From positions 1 through 45,989 of the forward strand of contig CAKZLG010000034.1 of assembly GCA_937125035.1 (NCBI GenBank): 45,989 bases of DNA. The letters are read 5' to 3'. Below are positions 34,184 to 42,731 of this stretch, in pieces; the stretch's first letter is position 1; every line of letters starts with the position of its first letter. The notes under the pieces were generated by a model that was given only the letters and a program-made list of their open reading frames with translations, searched no databases and was not told the DNA's origin. Position numbers and translations under genes: made by a program. The stretch comes from an uncultured Maribacter sp. Its GTDB lineage: Bacteria > Bacteroidota > Bacteroidia > Flavobacteriales > Flavobacteriaceae.

Positions 34184-35275
34184 TCATTTTTTGGGGGATA
34201 CCTTTAGGGCCGCGCCCATCTGCGGAGCGGGCTGCAGCTGCAGTGCGTTTAAAATGGTGGCGGCTATCTGGTTGCTGAAGACCTGTGCGCCCTCCTGTAT
34301 CTCCCCTCTTGGGACCACCCCTTTTCCAAAGGCCAAGAGCCATACCTCGCCAGCACCTTTTACATTACTACCATGGCCCTTCCAGGTTTCCAGGGGCTCG
34401 ATGCCCCTGCCGTGGTCTGTGGTAACAAGAAAAAGCGTGTTGTCTTTATAATACGGGTCCGTTTGGCAAAAACGCCACAGTTCCTGGATCAGGTCATCTG
34501 TGTTGTGGGCCGATTTCAGGTAGGCCGCATAGTCCCCATCGTGGGCAAAATCATCCGTTTCGCCATAGGCAATGTACACGAAGCTGGGATGGGCCTTCTT
34601 CATGTATTCCAAGGCATAATAATGCGTGAAGGCGTCCAAGCGCACCGTGCCCCACGGACTGGGTACCTTGGGCTGCAGCTCATTCAAGAACATCTCACGC
34701 TCGGTAAGTCCGTCTCCTGTTGCCAATTCAAAACCGGCATTTACGGGTATGCCGGAACGATCCTCGTTGATGATGTACGGAAACACGTCCCAACTTCCAA
34801 AAGCGGCCACTTTGCCCCTGTACCGTGCATCCTTGTTTGCCATTTCCAGCACAGTGGTATTGGGGTTGGGAATCTTATCATTGCTCGTTATACGGGCATC
34901 ATCCGCCCTACCGGAAAGAATCTCGTTATAACCGGGATAAGAAAACCACATGGTATTGGTGAGGTCTACCTTGCTCCCCAACTTTCTATTGCCGTGCAAC
35001 TGCCCCATCCGTTTTACCTCCGTCCATACAAAGGGTAACAATACGGTGCGCCGCTCGGCTGCGGTCTCCCTCCAGAATTTTTCCTTGAGCTCCGTAGTAT
35101 CGCTGACATACGCCCCATTTGTGATCAAGAGCGGATCGGCCCCTGTAAAGAGTTCTTGCCAACGGAGACCATCCAATGTGATCAGCACCACTTTGGTATT
35201 GGCCTCCATTTTCTCTTGGGCCATGGCAAAACCTACCAAAAATAGGCATGTAAGATAGATGATTCCTTTTTTCAT
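34184..35275 (-). CDS. Secreted alkaline-phosphatase-superfamily hydrolase (NPP/phosphodiesterase type)
   Basis: This exported phospho-hydrolase has 363 residues, with signal peptide MKKGIIYLTCLFLVGFAMA. Metal-site motifs of the superfamily are visible: ITLDGLRW with the first Asp, a nucleophile region TMWFSYPGYNEILSG, GETDDFAHDGDY (Asp/His pair), TTDHGRG and KGHG. The arrangement fits the phosphodiesterase/nucleotide pyrophosphatase branch rather than PhoA. The ATG overlaps the stop of the preceding purple-acid-phosphatase-like gene by 4 bp, so translation is coupled. It is the last gene of the operon and is followed by a terminator. Substrate not determined. Confidence 0.87.
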   Translation of the reverse strand: MKKGIIYLTCLFLVGFAMAQEKMEANTKVVLITLDGLRWQELFTGADPLLITNGAYVSDTTELKEKFWRETAAERRTVLLPFVWTEVKRMGQLHGNRKLGSKVDLTNTMWFSYPGYNEILSGRADDARITSNDKIPNPNTTVLEMANKDARYRGKVAAFGSWDVFPYIINEDRSGIPVNAGFELATGDGLTEREMFLNELQPKVPSPWGTVRLDAFTHYYALEYMKKAHPSFVYIAYGETDDFAHDGDYAAYLKSAHNTDDLIQELWRFCQTDPYYKDNTLFLVTTDHGRGIEPLETWKGHGSNVKGAGEVWLLAFGKGVVPRGEIQEGAQVFSNQIAATILNALQLQPAPQMGAALKVSPKK

Positions 35276-36867
35276 TGTGCTTTGGTTTTAAAGGTTGCGG
35301 CGGCGGACCAATCACTCCAATTTAAGTTCCGGTCCCTATAACGTACCCTCCAAAAGTAGGTCGTATCCGGTTGCAAACGTTGAGTGGGTTCATCCGTAAG
35401 GTCATCATTTTTTTGAAGATCCTGCGCAAAATACCAATTTTCATGCTGCTTAAAACTGTTCCATACCGGTTTTACGAAATCCCGGGTTTCGGACACCTGC
35501 CAGTGGGATGCCCCGTGCTGGGCATGGGGATGGTTGCTTTCAAAGGGCGAGGCCTTTAACAAGGGCATTTTAAAGTCAACAGGTTCATTCATGGGCGCCA
35601 CGGGCTTGGGGGCATTTGGCTTTCGTGATTTTTTCCAAACCACCACGCTGTCCGTCACTTTATTTTGCCGTGCCTTGGTTTCATTGCCCATGCTTATTCG
35701 TTTCATGGTGAATTTTGGGTCGTCCTTATGGGCATCCACCTCAACTACCACGAAGCCATACTCATCGTCGCTTCTCGTAAACTCGGCATAATCCCGCCCT
35801 TCAAACTCCCCCCAATTGTCAATGGCGCCACCTGCGGAGGCCACATTTACCCAAAGGTGCGCATGGTCTTGTGATTGCCCTCTGGAATAGCCATGGGTGT
35901 GCCCATAGAAATGGATGCTGGGCTTCCCGCTTTCGGTGCTGAACTGTTCCAACATAGCAACGACCTTGCCCGTGGAGGGCCTTTCTCCCGGGATCCATAA
36001 TTCTGATTTGTAGGGATGGTGCAATTGTGCAAAGACAAAATCAATACGGTTGTCCTGGGCGGTTTCCTTGAGCAGCTGTTCCAACCAAGCAAATTGTTCC
36101 TTGCTATCCGCGTAACCCTCATTGCTATTGAGACCTATGACGCGGGTATTGCCGTAATCCTTGTACCACCAATGCTCGGCATAGGCCGGAGTACCGTTTT
36201 GGGGCAGACTGAAATACTGAAAATAGAATTTGGAGTTTTTCTCATGGTTCCCCAATACCGGGTACACCGGAACCTCAGCAAACAATTTTTCAGCAGGTGT
36301 AAAAAAATGATTGCGCCATTGTAAGTATTTGGTTCCATTTTCCACAAGATCCCCGGGGATGAGGACCATGGCCAGATTGTTGGGCAGGTTTCCGCCGTAA
36401 GTATCTGCCATGTATTCCAAAACGCCATCTTCCACAACTTCTGCAAATTTGTTGGGGTACTGCCAATCATACTGCATATCACTCATGGCCATGAGGTTGA
36501 AGGATTCACGGTCTTCTGAAAAAGGTGGTGTTTTGAACCGATGGATGTCCGAAACCGTTTTCCCAGTGCGCACCCGGTAAAAATATTCCGTAAAACGATC
36601 CAACCCGGTAAGTTGTACTTCATGCAGTTTAGCATCGCCAAAATTCATGGCTTCCGACCTTCCAAGGGCCTTTTTGCCCAGCTTTTTTGTGGTGCCCCAT
36701 TCCACGATGCTCTCCTCCCCCTGTGATGTTTCCCATTTAATGCTGATGTAACTTGGGGTAGCATCCTGCAAATAGGGCTTAATGAGCATCTCAATATCCG
36801 TTTGCTGCGCCGTCAAAGACAGGTGTACCAATACAATCAGCCCTATGAGGGTCTTCCTATTTTTCAT
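35272..36867 (-). CDS. Secreted purple-acid-phosphatase-like metallophosphoesterase
   Basis: This 531-residue exported enzyme starts at ATG 36,867, which gives a clean signal peptide MKNRKTLIGLIVLVHLSLTA. A longer in-frame start at 36,975 would add 36 residues without signal character and overlap the upstream gene more. Domains: N-terminal FN3-like domain typical of purple acid phosphatases (about 25-115), then a calcineurin-like core with MSDMQYD, IPGDLVENG, GNHEKN, LHHPYKS and GHTHGYSRG. A C-terminal FN3-like domain follows, with YFWRVRYRD and NWSDWS. The start overlaps the stop of the class III PLP gene by 11 bp. It probably releases phosphate from monoesters produced by the other enzymes of the operon. 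Confidence 0.88.
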   Translation of the reverse strand: MKNRKTLIGLIVLVHLSLTAQQTDIEMLIKPYLQDATPSYISIKWETSQGEESIVEWGTTKKLGKKALGRSEAMNFGDAKLHEVQLTGLDRFTEYFYRVRTGKTVSDIHRFKTPPFSEDRESFNLMAMSDMQYDWQYPNKFAEVVEDGVLEYMADTYGGNLPNNLAMVLIPGDLVENGTKYLQWRNHFFTPAEKLFAEVPVYPVLGNHEKNSKFYFQYFSLPQNGTPAYAEHWWYKDYGNTRVIGLNSNEGYADSKEQFAWLEQLLKETAQDNRIDFVFAQLHHPYKSELWIPGERPSTGKVVAMLEQFSTESGKPSIHFYGHTHGYSRGQSQDHAHLWVNVASAGGAIDNWGEFEGRDYAEFTRSDDEYGFVVVEVDAHKDDPKFTMKRISMGNETKARQNKVTDSVVVWKKSRKPNAPKPVAPMNEPVDFKMPLLKASPFESNHPHAQHGASHWQVSETRDFVKPVWNSFKQHENWYFAQDLQKNDDLTDEPTQRLQPDTTYFWRVRYRDRNLNWSDWSAAATFKTKAQ

Positions 36868-38242
36868 GTTCAGTGTTTTTGTTTTCCAAAGTTTTGAAGG
36901 CATTTTCCAGTATGTCCAGACTTTTTTCCAAATGGGACCTAGGAATGGTGAGGGCGGGACAAAGTTGCAAAACATTGCCGGCGGAGACCTTAAAACTGAG
37001 CCCGTTTTCCAAGCACTGGTACATGATTTCCTCCGCCAGCGCTGTGGCCTTCTCTTTTGTTTTCCTATTTTTTACCAGTTCCACCCCCCAAAGAAGCCCT
37101 CTGCCGCGGACCTCCCCTATGCAATGGTATTTTTCCTGCAGGGCGTTCAGGGCAGCGCACATGAACACGGAGTCCCTGACCGTTTTGTGCAGCAGCTGTT
37201 CCTCTTCAATGATCTGCAGGGTGGTGAGGCCTGCCATGGCACCCATAGGGTTTTTTTCATGGGTATAATGCCCTAGGGAAATATCTCCAAAGCGATTATA
37301 GGCATCGCGGGTAACGATGGCCGCCTGGGGAAAAATGCCCCCACCCAAGCCCTTGCCCAAGCAGAGAATGTCCGGTTCTATCCCAAAATGTTCAAAGGCG
37401 AACCATTTGCCCGTTCTGCCCAAGGCTATGGGAATCTCATCTAAAATGAGCAGCACCCCATAACGGTCGCACAATTTTCTGGCCTGTTGCCAAAAATCCA
37501 CCGAAGGTATCTGCACGTCCGTATTGCGTATGGTCTCTGCCATAAAGGCGCCAATATCGCCCTCTTTTGCAAAGACATATTCCAAGTGTTCCAAACACTT
37601 GGCCTCATTGCCTTCAAAAATACCGCGATAGGTAACGGGCGGCGGAATGCGTTCCACGCCCGGCATCAAGGGGCCCATGTAGGCTCTGAATTCGGACTCG
37701 CCCCCTACGCTGATGGCATCCAAAGAGGCCCCATGAAAAGAATCCCAAAAAGAGACCACCTTAAATTTTCCGGTTACCGCACGGGCCAATTTCAGTGCAA
37801 TGCCTATGGCGGAACTCCCATTTGGGGTCATCAATACTCTATTCAAATCTGATGGCAAGAGCGATGTGAGCTTCTCCGCAAATTGAATGGCCACTTCATT
37901 GGTGTAGCGCCGTGTGGAAAAGGTAAGCCCCTGTAGCTGCTCTGTAAGGGCCTTGACCAACCCAGGGTGGGAAAAGCCCAATTGATGCACATTGTTCCCA
38001 TGGAAATCATAGTACTTTTTGCCCGAAATATTCTCAATAAAAGGCCCCTGACAGTGCTGTAGCACATCCAAACAAGGCGTGGATAGCGCTTGATGCAAAA
38101 AATAGCGGGCATCTTTATCCAACAGGGCACGGGTCTCTTTACTGATCTGGGTCGCCTGCCAGTGTGCCCTTGCGGGCGTATGGTTCACATCGCCCTCCGT
38201 GGGTGTTTGTGCGGGTGCCCTTGTGTGTTTATCTGGATTCAT
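36857..38242 (-). CDS. Class III aminotransferase-fold PLP enzyme, possible aminoethyl-phospho lyase
   Basis: This 461-residue cytoplasmic PLP enzyme has no signal. The motifs are those of class III aminotransferases: TPNGSSAIGIALKLAR (139-154), FWDSFHGAS (165-173), LLILDEIPIALGRTGKW (264-280, PLP Asp268), and Schiff-base Lys297 in LGKGLGGGIFP. The N-terminal part DARYFLHQALSTPCLDVL and YYDFHGNNVHQLGFSHP is unlike common ornithine- or GABA-type members. From memory it resembles the phosphonate-linked ammonia-lyase group (PbfA-like), but this was not checked. Ethanolamine-phosphate phospho-lyase is another member of the same fold. It is the only cytoplasmic enzyme among six exported or outer-membrane proteins in a phosphatase operon, which supports an aminoethyl-phosphate or -phosphonate substrate. 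It overlaps its neighbours by 14 and 11 bp. Confidence 0.82.
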   Translation of the reverse strand: MNPDKHTRAPAQTPTEGDVNHTPARAHWQATQISKETRALLDKDARYFLHQALSTPCLDVLQHCQGPFIENISGKKYYDFHGNNVHQLGFSHPGLVKALTEQLQGLTFSTRRYTNEVAIQFAEKLTSLLPSDLNRVLMTPNGSSAIGIALKLARAVTGKFKVVSFWDSFHGASLDAISVGGESEFRAYMGPLMPGVERIPPPVTYRGIFEGNEAKCLEHLEYVFAKEGDIGAFMAETIRNTDVQIPSVDFWQQARKLCDRYGVLLILDEIPIALGRTGKWFAFEHFGIEPDILCLGKGLGGGIFPQAAIVTRDAYNRFGDISLGHYTHEKNPMGAMAGLTTLQIIEEEQLLHKTVRDSVFMCAALNALQEKYHCIGEVRGRGLLWGVELVKNRKTKEKATALAEEIMYQCLENGLSFKVSAGNVLQLCPALTIPRSHLEKSLDILENAFKTLENKNTEHEK

Positions 38243-39500
38243 ACGGTCCGTGCTTTGAAATGATTTCCCTGGTTTCCGTTTGGTCGTTTAGGACGAACAC
38301 GGTGTACGTTTCCCCTTTGGGCCCTACGCGCACTACAATGTGCCCCCCTAGACTTTTGTATCTGTTCAGCCGCTCTCCAATGACGTCATGGGCGCCCTGT
38401 AGCATGACCGTGGCAAAAACGTCCCTTTCCCCTGGGTAGAGATCTGTTGATAGGATACGGCGCAAAACCTCTTCCCCGGGGTGGTCTGCCGTCCAGTTCT
38501 GCTGTATCCAGACCCTTGGGCGTATAGTGCGCACATAAAAGGCATTCTGGGAATCCCTGTTGCCATGGTGGTTCAAGGTGGCCACGTCCACGGGCCCAAT
38601 CACCGGAGCCAAGTGCGATTCCAAGGCATTCAGATCCGTTGCGCCCAAGGCATCCACCCCACTTATATCGCCCCCTGTAAAATAATCAAACTTACCATAA
38701 GTGATCTTAATGGCATTGCTCAAGGGGTTTTCCCCAGGATATTCCCCCTTTTGGAAGAGCGCCATGGTTTCTTTGGCCACCCCGGTCCAAAGAATACCGT
38801 TGGAAGTCAGATTGCGGACAAAAAAATGAGGATAGCCAGCAGCATTATAGTGCAGCCCCATCTGGTCTTTTTCCCCAACCACCATAGCTTCATGCAAGGT
38901 TCCATTTTCTTGGGCCTGATGCTCCAAAAACCGCCAATAGTTCTCCAACGTGGGCATCATCCCATACGGATCCGCAGCAAACCTCGCCCAAGCCTTTACC
39001 TCTTTCGCTTTAAAATCTATGGGAAAGGCGTGCCCCCGGTCCACTACTTTTTTAATGGGTATGAGCGACCCCACTTCCGTAATGCCCGTTAAATAATACC
39101 CTGCGGGATGTTTTGTTCGAAGGGAATCCATTTCACCAAAGTGATCGTCATGGTAATGGGTGATCAGGGCATAATCCAATACCAGGGGCCTGTTTTGGGG
39201 CGCAAATTGCTTAATGTAGTCCACGATCCATTGTGGGGCCGTCTTACCGTTATGGGGCACCAAGGGCGCATTTCTGGTGGAGGTGGTCCTTGGGTGGGTC
39301 TCTGACATATCACCGGCATCCACCAAGAGCGTAGTGCCATCTGGGAAGATGATATACGCCGCATCCCCCCGCCCCGTATGAATATGGTGTATGTCCAACA
39401 AGCCAGGCGCCCACGCTGGCAATTCCCTAGGAGCCCTTTGGGCGGTTGTGCATAGCACTTGGCAGAGAAGCGTAAAGAGCAATAAAAACGTTCTTTTCAT
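38229..39500 (-). CDS. Secreted metallo-beta-lactamase-fold hydrolase
   Basis: This 423-residue exported protein has signal peptide MKRTFLLLFTLLCQVLCTTA. The zinc motif HYHDDH (H-x-H-x-D-H) lies near residue 115 in ALITHYHDDHFGEM, with a later Asp in YFTGGDISG and His in LNHHGNRDS. The sequence resembles the extracytoplasmic ComEC/Rec2-type MBL proteins. The enzyme class covers phosphodiesterases, nucleases and lactonases; operon context favours a phosphodiester. It starts 1 bp before the stop codon of the upstream gene region and overlaps the PLP gene by 14 bp, implying coupled translation. Confidence 0.85.
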   Translation of the reverse strand: MKRTFLLLFTLLCQVLCTTAQRAPRELPAWAPGLLDIHHIHTGRGDAAYIIFPDGTTLLVDAGDMSETHPRTTSTRNAPLVPHNGKTAPQWIVDYIKQFAPQNRPLVLDYALITHYHDDHFGEMDSLRTKHPAGYYLTGITEVGSLIPIKKVVDRGHAFPIDFKAKEVKAWARFAADPYGMMPTLENYWRFLEHQAQENGTLHEAMVVGEKDQMGLHYNAAGYPHFFVRNLTSNGILWTGVAKETMALFQKGEYPGENPLSNAIKITYGKFDYFTGGDISGVDALGATDLNALESHLAPVIGPVDVATLNHHGNRDSQNAFYVRTIRPRVWIQQNWTADHPGEEVLRRILSTDLYPGERDVFATVMLQGAHDVIGERLNRYKSLGGHIVVRVGPKGETYTVFVLNDQTETREIISKHGPYESR

Positions 39501-39501
39501 C

Positions 39502-41163
39502 TCAAGGCCTTGTTAACAGTGTTGTGGGCACTATTTGTTTCACTTTATCCGGACCGGCCATATAGACATCTAGCCAGCCCGCGCCACCGCCATTGAACCA
39601 TTCAACTTCCAAAAGGTGTGTGCCCGCAGTGAGCTCAAGGCTTCCCTCTTTTTCCAAAACTCCATGATCGCCATCATTGTCCACCACCAATTGACCATCC
39701 AAGTAAAGTGCACTGCCATCATCTGACCGCAGGTAAAAGGTATATGCTCCGCTCTGGGGCAAGGTGATGTTCGCCCTTGCCCTCAGGGCCGTGTTCTCCC
39801 CTATCCGACCCTGAAGCTCCTCTGATGAAAATTCATACAAAAAACCCGTTTCCTTGGGCATGACCCCATTAAAACTGGGCAATGTGGTGAGCGCCTTCAT
39901 TTGGTAAAGTGCATAGGCAATGGGTGGTTCTTTATCCTTCGGCCGTACACGGATGTGGGCCTCTGTGACCAAACTGGCCAAGGCAGCATCCTTAAAAATA
40001 GCGGATCGCACTTTTGTGTTCTGCCGCAGGGTCAGGGTATCCGTATACACCGGGCTGTCTTGCGTTGGCAGGGAGCCATCCAAAGTATAGCGTATTTGCC
40101 CCTCTATGGAAGGATTTTGCAGGGCCAATTTGGCCTGGTCCACGAACAGACCGCCCCCCGGAGCATAACCGGACGCCGGTGGCGAAAATAGTGGCCCCGG
40201 TGCGTAGATCGTCATCGCATTGTCATTGGGGGCATCTTGGCCCTCAAAGGCCTCTTTGACCGGCCGTCCTATCCATGCCGAATGTGGCCTTATTCCTAGG
40301 GCGTAGGCCACTGTAGCGGCATTATCATACTGGTACACGGGGCCTTTGATGGCATACCCCTGTTTTATGCCCGCTCCCCATAGAATAAAGGGAATTTCCA
40401 TTTCCGCCAAGGATTCCCCGCCATGGCCTTTGCCCACGCCGCCATGGTCTGCACTGATAATGAGCAAAGTCTTGCCCTTCATGGGTGACGCCTCAATGGC
40501 CTGTACCAGCTGTTTCAAAAGGGCATCCGCCTTTTCCACTGCTTGGTAGTAGGGTGGTGTACCGTGGCCGTGCTCGTGACCGGCATGGTCCACATGGTCA
40601 AAATGTATAAAGGTGAAGTCTGGGGATTTTTCCAAAAGATACGTACTGGCCTCCACGGCAGTTTCCTCCTCGGTTATTGGGTGTACATTAAAATCAACTG
40701 CCTGTTTTTCAAACAAGCGGCCAAAACCGCCCCAGTGGTATATGGCCCCGATTTCCACCGAATCTCGCTGGGCATCCAAAAGTCCGAAAATGGTAGGGAA
40801 CAAAAATGGATCACCTTGTGCCACCGTTGGCAAGATAAGATTATCCCGCTCCCAGGCATTGGAGGTAATGCCGTGCTGTTCCGGCCCGGCGCCCATGATC
40901 ATGGAGGCCCAATTGGGACTGGAGCTGGTGGGCAATACCGCCCGTGCATGGAGGGTGTGCGCCCCTTCGGCCATCACTCTGTCAAAAGTTGGGGTATCCG
41001 CTTTTCGGAGTCCGTCTGGGGAGAGCCCATCAAACCCGATGACAATGACATGCGCTATGTCCTGCTCGGTTTCAGAGGTCTTTGTATTACAAGACCACAG
41101 GGCGAGAAGCCCCATGGTCGGTAACAAGAAAAATAAAAAAATGAATCTTGATCTAGTCCACAT
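39502..41163 (-). CDS. Lipoprotein NPP-type phosphodiesterase with chitobiase-like and PA14 domains
   Basis: This surface lipoprotein has 553 residues when started at ATG 41,163. That start gives the signal MWTRSRFIFLFFLLPTMGLL and lipobox LALWSC (Cys25). An upstream ATG at 41,232 would add 23 residues and lose the signal. Domain order: NPP/alkaline-phosphatase-like phosphodiesterase (37-330; metal Asp45 in IGFDG, nucleophile in LPTSSSPNWAS, HFDHVDHAGHEHG, SADHGGVGKGHGG), then a chitobiase C-terminal-like module (about 362-430; IRYTLDGSLPTQDSPVY). Last is a PA14 domain (about 440-550; FYLRSDDGSALYLDGQLVVD). PA14 and chitobiase-like modules usually bind carbohydrate. The enzyme may therefore act on phosphodiesters attached to glycans or glycolipids. 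It overlaps the SusD gene by 11 bp. Confidence 0.88.
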   Translation of the reverse strand: MWTRSRFIFLFFLLPTMGLLALWSCNTKTSETEQDIAHVIVIGFDGLSPDGLRKADTPTFDRVMAEGAHTLHARAVLPTSSSPNWASMIMGAGPEQHGITSNAWERDNLILPTVAQGDPFLFPTIFGLLDAQRDSVEIGAIYHWGGFGRLFEKQAVDFNVHPITEEETAVEASTYLLEKSPDFTFIHFDHVDHAGHEHGHGTPPYYQAVEKADALLKQLVQAIEASPMKGKTLLIISADHGGVGKGHGGESLAEMEIPFILWGAGIKQGYAIKGPVYQYDNAATVAYALGIRPHSAWIGRPVKEAFEGQDAPNDNAMTIYAPGPLFSPPASGYAPGGGLFVDQAKLALQNPSIEGQIRYTLDGSLPTQDSPVYTDTLTLRQNTKVRSAIFKDAALASLVTEAHIRVRPKDKEPPIAYALYQMKALTTLPSFNGVMPKETGFLYEFSSEELQGRIGENTALRARANITLPQSGAYTFYLRSDDGSALYLDGQLVVDNDGDHGVLEKEGSLELTAGTHLLEVEWFNGGGAGWLDVYMAGPDKVKQIVPTTLLTRP

Positions 41164-42712
41164 CCCACCACATCTTAGTATTGATGTTGTCCGCACCTTG
41201 GCGCTGTACGGCAGCATTATAATTCGCCTCATTGGTCGCCTTTACGGAATTGGGGTACTGGAAACGTACGGGCACTTGCCCGTCGTTGGCGTTATCCGGA
41301 CCGGGAATGACCTCTGGCATGCTTGTTCTTCTCCAGTCTGACCAGCCTTCAAAACCGGTGTAGAAGAGGGAAATCCATTTTTGTAGTGCGATTTTGGACA
41401 GGCGCTCATCGCCTGTGCCCGTTAGGGCAACGGTAGGCTGGGCCAAATAGGCATCCAAATCCGTGCTGGCCATGGCGTTCGCTATTTCCGTCCATCCCCC
41501 AACGGCCACCCGATCGGTATAGTATTGAAACGAGGCCCTTATGCCATTTTCATAGTAGGTGGCCGCATCCCCTACTGAGATATAGCCACGTTCCCGTGCT
41601 TCAGCTAAAATAAACTGCAGTTCTGAGTAGCTCATGATGATGGTCTGCGAGGCCGTGGGAGAGGCCTGTTCCGGATTACAGGCCCTACAGGCCAACAAGA
41701 TGCCCAACCTGGAGATGAAGTTGGACCCAGATTCGTCTGGGTTGCCCGACGGACTGTACCCTAGGGCCGCCTCATCATCAAGACCATTGGGCATGCCCAC
41801 ATAATCATTAACATCATCTGAATAGATGCCCTTACCAGAAGCAGAGGTGGGCTGTGCAAACACCACCAACCTATTATCATTCAAGGCTTTGAGCCTTGTT
41901 TCCAAGGTCTGGCTCAGCCGTACCTCGTCAAAGCTACCGGACCGGGTATTGAACTTGGGCTGGGGATTGTCCGAGTTCCACTGTACCACGGCCATATCCT
42001 CATTATTTTCAAATATGGGAAAATCACCTGGATTTCCAGTTATCTGGGCCATACCGGCCACTGCGGTGGCATTGTCCACATCACTGATGCGCATCAATAG
42101 CCTTAACCTTAAGGAATTCGCAAATTTCTGCCATTTTAGGATATCACCGCCGTAGAAAATATCCCCGGTTATGTTGGCAGTGCCCGCCAGTACCGTATTG
42201 GCAGTTTCCAAATCCGCCAAGAGACCCTCATAAATTTGCTCTTGCGGGGTAAAAACAGGCGTTACATTACCTTCACTTATGCCTTGAATAGCCTCTAAGT
42301 AGGGCACATCACCGTAAGCATCGGTCAAATAGGAATAGATCCAGGATTTCATGACCAAGGCCACTCCATAATAATTTTGGGCCTCAGGGTTTTCTTGGGT
42401 TCCCCTAATGATGTTCTCCACATCCCGTAGCGAGGCATAGGCATTATTATAAGGGTCTCCTGAAGGGGACCAATTGTAGGTATCCCCACTGGTGAACTGC
42501 AATCTGGCCCCATATTGGACCACGGTAAAACCCTCTTCCCAACCTTGATCTCCCCAATTGTAGGCCATTTCCCGCTGTATCCCAGGCAATAGGAGCTCTG
42601 GTTGAGCGGATGATGGAAAATTGGGATTGGTGTTCAGGGCCTCAAAATCATCCGTACAGCCTGTGGCCATTAGGAATGAAAGTGCTATGATCAATACAAC
42701 TTGTTTTTTCAT
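41153..42712 (-). CDS. SusD-like outer-membrane lipoprotein (pair 2)
   Basis: This SusD-family ligand-binding lipoprotein belongs to the second structural branch (SusD/RagB-like, PF12771 type). The signal MKKQVVLIIALSFLMATGC ends at Cys19. The family marks NTNPNFPSSAQPELLLPGI, KSWIYSYLTDAYGDVPYLEA and WQKFANSLRLRLLMRISD are visible, followed by SELQFILAEARERGYI and IALQKWISLFYTGFEGWSDW. At 519 residues it is typical. It starts 19 bp after its SusC and overlaps the next gene by 11 bp. Its branch differs from the SusD of pair 1, so the two pairs are not recent duplicates. Confidence 0.92.
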   Translation of the reverse strand: MKKQVVLIIALSFLMATGCTDDFEALNTNPNFPSSAQPELLLPGIQREMAYNWGDQGWEEGFTVVQYGARLQFTSGDTYNWSPSGDPYNNAYASLRDVENIIRGTQENPEAQNYYGVALVMKSWIYSYLTDAYGDVPYLEAIQGISEGNVTPVFTPQEQIYEGLLADLETANTVLAGTANITGDIFYGGDILKWQKFANSLRLRLLMRISDVDNATAVAGMAQITGNPGDFPIFENNEDMAVVQWNSDNPQPKFNTRSGSFDEVRLSQTLETRLKALNDNRLVVFAQPTSASGKGIYSDDVNDYVGMPNGLDDEAALGYSPSGNPDESGSNFISRLGILLACRACNPEQASPTASQTIIMSYSELQFILAEARERGYISVGDAATYYENGIRASFQYYTDRVAVGGWTEIANAMASTDLDAYLAQPTVALTGTGDERLSKIALQKWISLFYTGFEGWSDWRRTSMPEVIPGPDNANDGQVPVRFQYPNSVKATNEANYNAAVQRQGADNINTKMWWDVD

Positions 42713-42731
42713 CTGTTACTATTTTTTATTT

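Noticed and set aside
33969-34451. Plus-strand reading frame of 160 codons between the two phosphatase units
   Set aside because: Most of it lies antisense to the phosphodiesterase gene; the product has no recognisable domain and the frame crosses the operon terminator.
34373-35038. Plus-strand 221-codon frame inside the phosphodiesterase gene
   Set aside because: Antisense to a gene with signal peptide and metal-site motifs; low-complexity translation typical of a shadow frame.
36868-36975. Longer start for the purple-acid-phosphatase-like gene
   Set aside because: The 36 extra residues have no signal-peptide character; starting at 36,867 gives a clean export signal and a short overlap like the other genes of the operon.
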